A stretch of DNA of 64,000 bases from Tetrapyrgos nigripes (lineage: Eukaryota > Basidiomycota > Agaricomycetes > Agaricales > Campanellaceae), in contig JAACJM010000042.1 of the NCBI GenBank assembly GCA_013368315.1, positions 454,505-518,504 on the forward strand, written 5' to 3'. Below the pieces are notes generated by a model. That model was not told the origin of the DNA and made no database searches. It saw only the letters and a program-made list of their open reading frames with translations. Both the position numbers and the translations under genes were made by a program. This document shows positions 22,610-33,635 of this stretch, one piece after another (within the stretch, counting starts at the first letter, position 1; each line of letters starts with the position of its first letter).

Positions 22610-25286
22610 TTTCTCTTGGGTCTGGGTCGGTGTAGTTGTAGTCGTACTCGTAGAAGGTATAGCCGTAGTCGTATCCTCAGCCGTATCCATACCCATACCC
22701 ACATCTACACCTATATCCCGCGTCGGAAATATCAAATGCGCAGACGGAGTCATAGGTGTCATCGGTGTCGTAGACATGTTGGGTGTCATAGGCAAATTGG
22801 ACTCTGACTCGGATGCTGGAGAGCCCAGTGCGGAGGGTAACGTGGACGGTAATACTGACGGTGTAGAGGCCAACGAATTTGACCGCAAGTGAGGGTGAGA
22901 GGAGAATGAAAGTGAAGAAGGTGAATGGAGGGAGAGCCATGAGCCGAAGGAACCTGTAAAGAAAAATAAAACGATAAAACGTATACAGAAACGTATGTTA
23001 GTCATTTTCGATAAAGAAAGGAAGGAAGGAAATGTAGTAACGCACGGAATATCGAACTCGTATACGAGAACCCAGAGGTCGGAGTGGACAATGAAGACTC
23101 TGATTCTGGCTCTATCTCTGGCTCTGGCTCTCCTTGCTCTGCCTGGTCCGGTCTTCCTGGGTTTAGACTTGGCCTAGGGACACCCAACTCCTCTAATAGC
23201 CGGGATTCAGAGGCTGCCTGGAGGTATGCAGTTCCTATGTCAATGTCGAGCTTGAGTTTTGTTTTTGTTTTTGTTTTTTTGGTGTCTTGTGCCAATAAGA
23301 GGTCTTTGACGCGTTCTATAAGAGAAAGAGAACAGAATGAGAAATGAGAATGAGAAACGCGAGCATATTAGATAATTAGACGAAGGAAAAAAAAAAAAAA
23401 AGAGGGAAAAAAGATAAAAACTCACCATGCAACTCACAAACCACCTCCCCAAACTTCTCCCACTCCCTCGTCAACCTCCGTTTCCTACTTGTACTAGTCT
23501 CTCTTTCCCTACTCCAACTCTTCGTTTGGTCATCCCATACAACGCCTTTCATATTCGCAGTAGTATTGGTATCTCTAAAAGCGAAATGCTCCATAACCCC
23601 TCTCATAACCTCGCTCAGAATCTCTCCTCGTAGGAATGAGACGGCGACGTAGGGCCATTGAGAGAGGGGGATTGAGAGACGTGTGTGTGTGTTTGTGTCT
23701 GTGTTTGGGTTTGTTCTCGAGGACGTAGACGTAGAAGTGACTGACGTGGTCGAGGTTGGCGAGATTGGAGGAGGAGAAGCAGAAGCGGGTGAGAGCGAAC
23801 GAGATGATGTTGGTGAGAGTGGGGATGGAGATGAGGGGAATGAGGAGATGTGGAAAAAGTCTGATGAGCTGTCCTGATCCTCCTCAGTTATAGACCGCAC
23901 CCGCGAGTGTGATGACGATGATGTTAGGGACTGGGATCGTGAGTGTGGTTGTGACTGCACTGGGGATTGACGAGAACGAGCTGTCTGAGAGGTCGTAGGG
24001 AAAGGGACTGTTCCTGCTCTTGAAGAAGAGACAGAAAGCCCACCAAGGGAAACCGAGTAACTGGCCTCCAGCTGATCCTCTAAACACGCCAGCCACTCCC
24101 TTGGGTTTTCTTCCGGTGTTCCGTGAAAGACAAGCGGACGGGGAGCACGACGGGTTATTATCTCGATGAGCGTGTGGAGGTGGGGGTATGGGAGGGGGTC
24201 TAGGTGGGCCATCGTGTAGTCCAGGTGTAGTGTGGGTGTAATCTCCTCCGGCGATAACCTTTCCCGCTGCAACTCTTCTTTCCGACACGAACGAGGCATA
24301 TTGTTGACCACCCAAGGATGTACCATAACGTCGGTGAGTGGGAGGCGGTTTTGGGGTATTAGCACGAGGAGCTACAATGTAGACGTTTGGATGAGGGTTA
24401 AGGTCAGGTCGGGTTTGAGTAATGCGTAAATGGGTGTGTAGTTGAGTGAACGGGTGAGTAAGCGAGCGGAAGAAAAGCGATAAGAAGAAAGAGCGTCAGT
24501 GCAAAGGACTCAGGAGACGTAACACAGAAAAGTAAAACACACCTTCGCAATCAAATCCCTGGCCTCCGGGAGAATCTCACTCGGAAACGTATAATCCACT
24601 GTCGAAATCCTCCTCATCTTCCCATGCATACTATGCACCAAATCCTCAAACGGCGGCTTCCCACACAAAAACTCATATATCGCCACCCCCAACGCCCAAT
24701 GGTCTACCCATTTCCCATGACTCTGTCTCAGCACCATCTCAGGTGATAGGTAATCCAATGTCCCACATACGCCTTCACACTTATTTTCTGGCGCATAGAC
24801 TGCCCAACCAAAATCCGCTAGTTTGAGTTCCCCGTTGAGCCCAATGAAGATGTTTTCGGGTTTGATGTCTCGGTGGATGACGTGTTTAGAGTGGAGGTAG
24901 CAGAGGGCGTCGGCGATTTGGTAGACGTAGCCTGCGCTTTGACGTTCGGAGAAGGAACCGAATTTGACGAGTTGTTTGTAGAGATCGCCGTTAGGCGCGA
25001 GCTCAAGCATGAGGAAGACGCGTTGGGAATCGTGGAAGTAGCCGTGTAAGCGTAAGATGTTTGGGTGACGGAGGTTCATTTGGATCTCGATTTCTTGACA
25101 GAGTTGATGCTCATTGTTTTGTTGGATGACTTCGGATTTGTAAAAGGTTTTGAGGGCAAGGATGTATTGGGGTATGGGTGCTTTGGTGCGGACCATGTAG
25201 ACACGGGCGAATTTGCCTTTTCCGAGGGGACTGCCAATCTCAAAGTTGTGAAGCGACCAGTTCGGGGTTGGGTTGGCACTACTCAT
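22325..25286 (-). CDS. Aurora-like serine/threonine kinase with long C-terminal extension
   Basis: Protein kinase of the Aurora/Ipl1 type; Aurora kinases act in chromosome segregation. Exons 25286-24543, 24371-23426, 23315-23046 and 22953-22325 read in phase and give 862 residues. Visible motifs: Gly loop [11 protein letters not shown] (third Gly replaced by Ala), catalytic Lys in LALKTFYK, Glu in [20 protein letters not shown], catalytic loop [23 protein letters not shown] and VDHWALGV, with the domain closing at [13 protein letters not shown]. Genuine Auroras have Thr-Thr before LCGT in the activation loop; here it reads NKCEGVCGT, so the usual phosphorylated Thr is gone. About 570 residues follow, largely Ser/Thr/Pro-rich, with an ordered segment ([36 protein letters not shown]) that I do not recognise. 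It is probably a divergent paralog rather than the essential Aurora. Confidence 0.75.
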
Positions 25287-25831
25287 ATGCTGTTCTGCTT
25301 AAAATCCTCTTCATAGCACGACCTCGAAAGCGTTGGGAAGGCAACCCATGAGAGTAACCACATGTGAAATCAACGGGAAGTCACTTGAGGGCCGGTTTCT
25401 GTCATCGTCTAAGTGCTAAACTTCAACTTGACCGTCACGACACACACAAATGTACCGTGGATCAAGCACGCATACTCTTCGTCTCTCGTACGGTTAACCT
25501 AACCAGGTTGTAAATAGTTGGAGTCACGACTAGGGTTTCCTAGTAGCAGGATAACGTCGCCTCGGCTATAGTACTTCAACGCTGTCTCTTAATGATCACT
25601 GAAGTGCCTGTTACCAAACCAGTACTTATTATAATATCCTTCTAGCCTCTAGATAGCGGCATCCTTGTACACATCACGTTCTTAGCATGAGGTTTTGACC
25701 TTCAAGACCTCCAAATCCATCAGTCCTCGATCCTCGCCCAACAGTGCATGCAAGTACATTGGAAATCTTATTTGGAGGAATTGAATACATGGCTACCACT
25801 AGATACATACTAATTACAAGATTAAAGTTTA
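25287..25831. other. Intergenic: kinase promoter and transcription factor 3' flank
   Basis: 545 bp between two minus-strand genes. No feature was seen beyond sequence that must serve as the kinase promoter. Confidence 0.4.
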
Positions 25832-28676
25832 TCAGCACTCATGATTTGAATGGAAATCTGAGCTAAGTGAAGCATACGTATACCCTGAAAACAAAGGATC
25901 ATACAGCAAAATTTCTTGTCCTGAAGAAACACCAGCAGAAGGGACATGACTGGAGTTGATGTTCAGATTGCGATAATCAATATCAGGATTATGATGTAGA
26001 TCGGGATGAGCAGCAGTCGTAGAACCAGACTGAGGGACATTCTGGGAATCCCAATGAGGATTGGGATGCCTATGGTAATAATCAGGGTCATGATCCAGAG
26101 GAACGATATGAGCAGGATCTTGAGCAGACGCCGAACTGTCCATGTGGGCAGATACATGAGAATCGATAACCTTGACAAGATCTGTATGATCTGTCCAGGA
26201 AAAACCTGCAATTTTCAGTGCATCTCGTAGTCTGTTAGAATAAAAGGGCGGGAACAAGAAGAATCTTTAGTCAGACTAGACAAACGATTTATGTAGCATG
26301 TACCCTCACTCACCTCTCAAGCGTCTGAATCCCCTCATTTGCCGACATAACCCCCGCATTCATCACATCTATCACAAATTCCACCCATCTCTTGAAATCC
26401 CCACCCACAATTTTCGTTTCCGCCAATCTCGAAATGTAGTACATATCCTCGATCGTTTCGGAGAACTCAATGGCAGCTTTACATGTTAGAGTTCTAACAG
26501 CAAGGAAGACTGGTGTCAGTTCTAGCTCTGCCATTGACGAATAATTGTGTGTCCCCCGTTCGAGGCCATTGACACTGTCAAGACCACCATTCCCGTAGCC
26601 ATCCAAGCCGTCTATAATATTAATACCATGGGGCCCGGACGTACGCGTTGCAGCGTACAAATCTGTGACGGAGCTCTCCTCCAATATTTCTCTCATCGTT
26701 TTGTAAAAATGCAACGTCAAATGCGTCCATCCAATTGAGGCCATTCTGACGATAGAGAGAATAAGGTAGCTCAGGTTTCGGTTTCGACGAGCTAGCAGAA
26801 CACCATGTTCATTGAAAGCATTGCTTACGTCCTGCAGGAGATGAAGAGAGGCAGCGTAACGTTTGATAAGCTGAAGGTCGTAGTGGCGACCTCGTGTGCA
26901 CGCTATCACATCAGGAAGGGTTGGAGGGTGGGTTCACCGAAATCAACAACTATAATTGATGAAACAAGAAATGATCACTCACGTCCCCTGATGCGTTGGT
27001 ATACCTCTCTTGCGAGGTGTGTAATCTGAAAGGTGACTAAAGGACAAGGATAGGTGCGCATTCAGCATAGTTGAACATGACATCAAATTCTGTCAGCAAC
27101 TCACTAGAAAGATAATATTCATAAAATTGCCAGCTATTACAGCCTTGGCTCAGTAACGACGCCAATTCTTCCAACGATAGTTGGTCGTGTCCACATATGA
27201 GTTTTTCATCGTGAGCTGAACTAGAATAGTATGGATATAGTAAGCCAACAAAGGAACAGAGGAAATAAGGGACGCACAAATTTACAGATCTGTCTGAATG
27301 TAAAGCCTCAAGCACGTCAACCATCTAAAGAGTCAATGGCCAAAGGTCAGCGTAGGAAGGAGAAAGAAACCAAGTCACCCACCAAAAAAGCTGCCCACCT
27401 AACCGAACGGTCTAACGTTCCAAAAATCCCGTCGTAAAGCTGCGGCTGTTGATACCAAGACTCGGCAAGCCTTCGAGCTTGCCATGCAAAAGCTGCGCTG
27501 TATGGGCTTGGGCCATCGTATTCTGTCATCATTGAGTAGGTTAGGCATTCGTGAGCCATAACCCAAGACATTTACAACTCAACACTCACGACTAACCAAC
27601 GCTCCTAACAAAGAACAACTAGCCGCATTCTCAGGCGACACCCAAACAGCTATACCTTCATTCTGCGCCTGCCTCAGTGCTTCCGCTTTCAGTTGATGAC
27701 ACAACCCTACTCTCTCTCTCCGTTTACCGATTTCCCTTAGATCCCTTCTAATCTTTTTCACGGGGTGGATCGTAGTCAAAATGTTGTTACACTCTTCCGG
27801 AAAAGGTTCTGTGCCGATTATAAGAGGATCAGTAGACACCGTAGATGCGAGGGCGAAGATGCAGTGGACCAGGACACATTCATGAGGTGAGAGAGAAGAT
27901 GGTTGCCAATCGCATCCGGCGAGACGGGCACGTACCCTGTCGTAAGGCATGATAGGATGAAAGTAATGGGGTGTAGGGACAAAGTCTATGAGTATGCATT
28001 GATGAATATGAGTTTTAGTTCGAGGACGTCTTTAGTACAAGTTACGGTATAATGAAACATGGCAAACTAACACGCACCATTGAATAGATCCTGCATTAGG
28101 CGTTTTGGAAGTTGTAATTGCGGACGAGAAGAAACTGGAGCGAAGGCGATGGGGATTCTATACACGTTGTTAAGGCCTGCACTTAAAGTCGCTAGCGTGT
28201 GTGTTTGTGGTGCGTATTGTGCAGCCGAAGTTTTCGTCAAAGTCAAAGCCCTTGGCGCCGCAAGCTCTTGGCCGTGAGACGTCCGAGCATCATCGACATC
28301 CCTGACGGCGGTGATTAGGTCCATTGAATGAATGTCGTCTTCATTGGTGTTGTCTCCGTCGCGGGTAGTAACTTGCGCTTTCTTCGCTTCTAAGATTTCA
28401 CGTTGTCGTCTACGTTTTTTTCGAACAGTCGGTGTAGTGGTGCACCTGCAAGTCGCGGTCTTGACAGTCAATAATATTGATAGACTCGCTGAAGACACTG
28501 ATATCGATTCGCACAGACACTCACTTGACACCCTTCTCTAGACATCTAGGGCAAGACCTGCCCTCTGGTTGGGGATGACACAAAACTCTACGAGCCTTGC
28601 AATAGTCGCATGCTGGAGGTTTCTTCCGTCTCGGTTTGACCGTTTCCAGAGTCCCAGTGCTACTCTCCGGTGACAT
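25832..28676 (-). CDS. Zn2Cys6 fungal transcription factor
   Basis: Nuclear DNA-binding regulator; targets unknown. Exon 1 (28676-28525) and the first codon of exon 2 encode the binuclear zinc cluster, starting CDYCKARRVLCHPQPEGRSC and continuing PRCLEKGVKC (CX2CX6CX8CX2CX6C). A basic linker follows (RKKRRRQRE). Exons continue at 28445-28078, 27986-27590, 27522-27383, 27324-27278, 27220-27082, 27025-26983, 26902-26314 and 26231-25832, about 757 residues. The middle part has the helical look of a fungal regulatory domain (VLVHCIFALASTVSTDPLII, AAFAWQARRLAESWY). The C-terminus is rich in Asp, His, Pro and Ser. All junctions are in phase except exon 2 to 3, where one extra T in a T4 run (27960-27963) breaks the segment HYFHPIMPYDR. 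The gene may be frameshifted, or the base may be a sequence error. Confidence 0.8.
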
Positions 28677-29026
28677 TCCAAATACAAAATTGTGCGGGAA
28701 GATGAGAAGACGGTGGACGTAAGAAAGCAAGTGTGTTGGGTCTGACAAAGCGGAAAACAGCTTGCCGTACTAATTTGGCCCTAATCATACATATGTACAT
28801 AAAAAAAGCGCCGGTTCGGTAAGAGAAGATCGAATGATGGGGACATTAATGGGGGAGATCGGAATGAAGGGTGGTTTGAATATTGGGGAGCCAGAGGCAT
28901 AGGGTCAAGGGTACGTGAAAGACAGAGCAAAAAAGGTTTAAGAGACGACTCACCAATAAATTGAATAATGAAGGCCTCTGTCACTATAGACCGCCGCTAG
29001 TCTAGTTTTAAGAGATCGAGAGCTTA
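28677..29026. other. Upstream region of the transcription factor
   Basis: 350 bp between the transcription factor start and the foldback element. Probably its promoter; no motif can be assigned with confidence. Confidence 0.35.
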
Positions 29027-29936
29027 GGGACCAGTTTTTTGCTTACAAAGATGACTTATTGCGTAATATTCCCGCAGTCTGTTTCCCTTATGTGCCGGTC
29101 ATTTTCGGTGCTTCTGGGGGCTGTAGGACCATTAAAGAGTCTGGAATATAACATCTATAGCTTTATTATCACAAAATATAACAGGAGGAAGCAGCAGAGT
29201 TGTTGGGACGAGTTGAGCAGAAAGAGCACCGCTTCCCAAAATAGGTCGTGTGAAGATTACGTTATAAGTCTTTTCTATTACACACCGAAAAGGGACAAAT
29301 TTCTCCTCGACGGATATGTGTACGAAAATGAGATATATTTGGAAATTAGATATAAGTACAAAAAGATGATGTATCCGTAAGCTAGATATTTGAACAGAAA
29401 GTTGCTATATAGGGATGTCTTTTACTATATTTGATTGGTGTGTAGACATATTATGTATCAAAGCTATTAAAAGAAGTACAAAAAGACCTCGAATCGAGAA
29501 TCCGGACATAGTTACGGATATGCGTCCGAAAAGACAATAAATCCGGCTTCCAGATATGTTGAGCGGATATGTGAATTCTGGCATATCCGTTCAACGGACA
29601 TATAAAATATTGGTACCCATATCAAGAAGCCGGACTTATTGTCTTTCTGGACGCACATCTGCAACCATGTCCGGAGCTTCGATTTGAGGTCTTTTTGTAC
29701 TTCTTTCAGTAGATTTGATAGGCAATGTGTCTGCTCACCCATCAAATGCACAGAAAGGCGTCCGGATATATTAACTTTTCGTTCGTATATCCAGCTTACT
29801 GACACAGAATCTATTTGGACTTCTATCTAGCTTCCAGATACATCTCATTTTCGTGCACATATCCGGTCACATATCCGTCGAGCGGAAATTTGTCCCTTTT
29901 TGGCGTGTTACCTTTGTATTGACAAAAACTGGTCCC
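29027..29936. mobile_element. Foldback/MITE-like element with TA target duplication
   Basis: A 910-bp palindromic element. Termini are GGGACCAGTTTTT at 29027 and AAAAACTGGTCCC ending at 29936, flanked by TA on both sides (29025-29026 and 29937-29938). Long imperfect inverted arms match: 29276-29420 with 29760-29912 (AAAGGGACAAATTT, CGACGGATATGTG, ACGAAAATGAGAT), and 29470-29570 with 29600-29710 (TACAAAAAGACCTC, GACAATAA, TCCGGCTTC). The centre lies near 29580-29590. The left arm holds about 220 extra bases (about 29053-29276) that do not pair. No transposase is encoded. The TA duplication suggests mobilisation by a Tc1/mariner-type or similar enzyme. Confidence 0.85.
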
Positions 29937-30445
29937 TAAAAACTCCCGCTTTGACGACAGACTGCTATCGCATCATTTCAATGATCGCTGATACTGTCTG
30001 TTTATAAGTAAGAGACTAGACCACCGCCAGATGTGACAACGTCATCGCATAAATTTTCCTTCTTCAACACGAACCACTATCAGCTCTTCTCCTTCCTCCT
30101 TCCCCTCTCTCCTCCGCCCTCCCTTTCTACATACTAGTGTTCTTCCTCTCTGTGTGACTGTCCATTCTAATTACCTGCCCAATGCATCACCAGCAATCCC
30201 AGGCCTGGCATACTGGGCACTGAATAATATTAAGCTAGCAGTGTCAGAGATTTCCGAAAGGGCTATATAATGCAAACAGCATATAACGGCATTATATGAC
30301 GTCGGTCAGACACACACTTGCGTTATAACTGCCTATTTTGGACAGTGTCTAGCTCAGACTTTGAACATGTGTAATGACATGAGTTCGAGATTGACCTGAG
30401 ACTTCGTTTGTATGTAGATAGGGATAGTTAGATTTAAATGTGAGG
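29937..30445. other. Spacer between foldback element and transposon block
   Basis: Mostly unremarkable; a pyrimidine-rich stretch lies at about 30060-30135. No gene is recognised. Confidence 0.3.
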
Positions 30446-30658
30446 CTAAATACCAGATTTTGCCACCACATCTGATGGTAATGACAAGATGCCCATCTCT
30501 TCCTCTGTGGGTAGGTACAAGTTACTGTTAACCCAAGACAGATCTCCAGGCTCAACATTCCCAAAATGCTTGGAAAGAGTTATCTGTAGCTCCTGGATGG
30601 TATTGGACAGCCAGATTGAATTGTGTCCCTTATACTTCTGGCCAGTAGAGTTGAATGT
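30446..30658 (-). pseudogene. C-terminal coding relic of an unidentified (probably mobile) gene
   Basis: The minus strand reads an open piece with GHNSIWLSNTIQELQITLSK, HFGNVEPGDLSWVNSNLYLP and a stop after VVAKSGI. The composition is clearly coding, but only about 70 residues remain and I do not recognise the family. It abuts the 5' LTR of the Gypsy element, so it is probably a transposon gene cut by that insertion. Confidence 0.4.
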
Positions 30659-30743
30659 TCCAACCTAAAAGAAACAATGAATGGTTTAGTCTGAGTGAAA
30701 ATAATGTAGACCTTTACCAGGAGATTATGGTTCAAAATGAACT

Positions 30744-32519
30744 TGTCATGAACCTTTCATTCCTCGTTCAAGAAGCCCTTAGAAGGATTCTCGAATTTCT
30801 CCGATTGCTGCTATCCACTTTCCCCTAACAAGATTGACTTCTTCTGAGCTGGGTCATTTATCGCTCCATAGCTGTCTGTGGATCCCCTTAGATTGTGAGC
30901 ACATCATCATAAGACCTTAATTTATCGTTTTGATTAATTCCTCTACATCAGCAAATCCACAATCTTGTAGCAGGGGTGTAGGAGGTGTAGGAGTGTAGGA
31001 GGTTTGGTGGCCAGACCCGCTACACCACCTACTACACCTACCACACCCAGCTACACATTTTCAGTCCTGCTACAATGTTTGAAACTAACTACACAAAACC
31101 TTTTCTGCTATATATCAAAACCCATGTATTACTCACAAGTCATACAGTGTATCTTTGTCAATAACATTCATACTTTTACTTCTAGTTTCCAGTAGTGTTG
31201 TTGCGAGAGTAGTCTGTGATTTACTTATTGAATGCAAAGCAATCTTACACCTTGAGTGTGGAATGGGTAGTATTTTGGGTAGGGCGTAGTGCATTACCAG
31301 AACTGAACAGTGAGGGACATCTTGAGGGTAGGGAAGGTGAAAGGAAGGAGGGAAGCGATTGCGGACGCGCCAAAGAGGAAAGGTCCAGAGGGAAGCGATT
31401 ACGGACGCGCCACAAAACTGTTTAGTCAAATTGAATCGGAGATTGAAAACTTTTGTTGATCAAATAGTTCGACTTTTTTTCTGTGTCTCTTTTTCCCCCT
31501 CACCCACGTCGACCCAGCACCGCCAAACCCGCTCCTTCTCCAACACTGCCCGTTTACAATAACTCTTCCTTTCCCTCTACTCTTCAACCACTCCCTCTAC
31601 GCTTCACTGACCACATATTTGATCAAGACTACGCCACAGCAGTGGTCAACCCGACAACTCCAGCTCTGTGGACGACGATTGTTTTTTTTTTTTTTTGTAG
31701 ACATTGTGGAACTGGATTCTGGCTGGGTTCAATGGATAAACAGGCAGAGGGTGCGTTGGCTTTTTCGTTGTACTCAAGTTGGACAAGTTCTCACATCTGT
31801 TCATTCACAGGCAAATGACTGCCTGGTTTGGCGTTGACTGGTCACATCTGGTACGTTTTCTTTACGCTTTATGTAATCTATCCCTTACTGACATTGCAAT
31901 CACAGTGCGGACTAAGTAATACTGACTCACCTCCCCGTCAAACCTGAGTAGTCAAACCTTGCTGTAATGCGCTGCACGTTGCTGGTACGTTCTGTTCTTA
32001 TTGCTCCTCATATTCGCTGATTTTGACCTTGTCTAGTCCGGATAAACCGATGCATGGAGGGCGAAGCACATAGCCTTATTAAAGGGGAAAGGGAGACGGA
32101 GGGACGGAGGGTGGTTTGCGGGATCAGAGTAACCAGTACTTCCATATGTAGTAAGCATGTAGGTATATTGTTCTGAGAATATACTATTTTTCTACTATTT
32201 TGTACAATGATTCCAAAATCTGAGGGTGAGAAACAGCAGTAGCTGCGAGGTGTAGCAGCGGGTGTAGTAGCTACACTTGGGTGTTCCTGCGGCACCGAAA
32301 AGTGTAGCGCTACACCCGGGTGTAGCTAGTAGTACCCCTCTGCTACACCCCTGCTACACTCTTGTGGTTTTGCTGATGTAGAAACATGGACATTATTTGC
32401 AAAGTAGTATATATAGAGTAGGATACTCATCCTGTATCTTTACTCTAGTCTGGTCTTATCACACAGACCTTGCCTTATCCTACTCGATTCTTTAGTGTCA
32501 TCGTCACCTTGCCTAAACA
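30744..32519 (+). repeat. 5' LTR of Gypsy 1, split by a DNA element
   Basis: The two outer parts (30744-30945 and 32379-32519) align with the 3' LTR at 40062-40392 almost base for base: CATGAACCTTTCATTCC, ATTTATCGTTTTGATTAATT, ACATGGACATTATTTGCAAA and GAGTAGGATACTCATCCTGT. The middle 1433 bp are an insertion. The 5' LTR also carries extra bases near 30850-30900 not seen in the 3' copy. Confidence 0.85.
30946..32378. mobile_element. Non-autonomous TIR DNA element inserted in the LTR
   Basis: 1433 bp with terminal inverted repeats of about 37 bp, left end CATCAGCAAATCCACAA, right end the complement of CATCAGCAAAACCACAA, both followed by TGTAGCAGGGGTGTAG. TA is duplicated at both sides (30944-30945 and 32379-32380). 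The 3' LTR at 40252 shows the uninterrupted site (CCTCTAGAAACATGG). Both subterminal regions are packed with GTGTAG/CTACAC motifs, a likely transposase-binding array. No transposase domain is readable; the interior (31440-31850) is C/T-rich sequence of unknown origin with a T15-18 run near 31680. Confidence 0.85.
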
Positions 32520-32629
32520 TCTTCAGCTCAGTTCTGACATTAGACTAGAGTACCCCTGAAGGCAACCTGACATCAACCATACTCTCCTCTTCTTCTTGCT
32601 ATTTCTCAGATGCTTGAAGAACCCCCTAG

Positions 32630-32914
32630 ATGACTACTTCAAATGTGCCTACCTCTGGTGGCCCCTTGGACTATTCTATGGGTACTACTCCAAATCCTAT
32701 GGCCTTTGGAGGGATTCCTACTCAAAACCCCTCTGATGGAGTCAGAGGATCTATGCATGTGCTGCCCCTGCAAGCTAATCCATCTCCCTCTCACCAAACC
32801 TATAATAACCCTCAGGGGTATTACACCCAGACCAACTATGTTCCTGGAGAAGACTACAATCAGTTACTCCTCCAGACCATCACTGGACTCCAGAATAATC
32901 AGACTGGGGGGTAG
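32630..32914 (+). pseudogene. Gag N-terminal fragment of Gypsy 1
   Basis: An open frame starting MTTSNVPTSGGPLDYSMG and ending in the coiled segment YNQLLLQTITGLQNNQ has the Pro/Gln/Asn-rich N-terminus usual for Agaricomycete gag proteins. It stops at 32912-32914, and the homologous capsid part resumes only at about 35253. The intervening 2.3 kb is therefore extra sequence. Confidence 0.6.
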
Positions 32915-33635
32915 AGGCCAAGCTATGCTGGCAAGACAATTACTATTTTTATATTCAAGCTATTCATGTTGTTTGCTGATTGTTATTTTACAGGTGTATT
33001 GTTTCATGGTAATTAATTTCTTCACATACACTTCTGCTAACCACCTATAGTGATATCAGGATCTGTATTGACCCCTGGACCTTTGACAGGGTCCAGATGT
33101 CTGACCTGACCCCAAAGGGTCAATGCATGACAGATCATGTATTTGTATTACAAATTCTGTACTGCTAGAGTGTAGTGTAGTTACAAGTGAAAAAATCGGC
33201 TTTATCTTTGACAGATCATGCATTGGCCTTGACAAGTCCAATGTCAGACCCAGACAATTTTGACTTGACAGGTCGGATGGGTCCAGACCCCGTCCAAAAC
33301 ATCACTGACCACCCAAGACTTCATATCTCACCAATTCTGAAATCAAATGATATACTTCCCTTGAGTCCCTGACCCACCCAAAAACCTATATCTCCACATC
33401 AAGAGTACCTACCATTATTGGAATCCTCACCCCTTTTTCTTGAAGTTAAACAGAGTCAGAATTCCATGAGCAAAAATATATTGATGATCACCCATCCACA
33501 AATCCTTATCTATTCAAGAGATGAATAAAAAGTCTCTTGTAAGGCCAGACAATCAATGTAAGCCCCACCAGGGGACTTACTGGAGTTTACACCCACCCAA
33601 AAGTCCATATCTCCACATCCAGGGCACATATAGCT
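32915..33635. other. Noncoding start of the sequence interrupting gag
   Basis: AT-rich, no domain readable. A partial unit of the tandem repeat described next (CCACCCAAAAACCTATATCT and CACCCAAAAGTCCATATCTC) appears near 33373 and 33595, so the array probably began here. Confidence 0.35.

Noticed and set aside
28995..30020. CCGCCGCTAGTCTAG at 28991 and ACTAGACCACCGCC at about 30012 as outer inverted repeats of a larger element
   Set aside because: The match is partial and lies outside the well-defined TA-flanked termini at 29027 and 29936.
31216..31818. Open frames inside the TIR element as a possible transposase
   Set aside because: Composition is low-complexity and no DDE or helix-turn-helix motif is visible; treated as non-autonomous.
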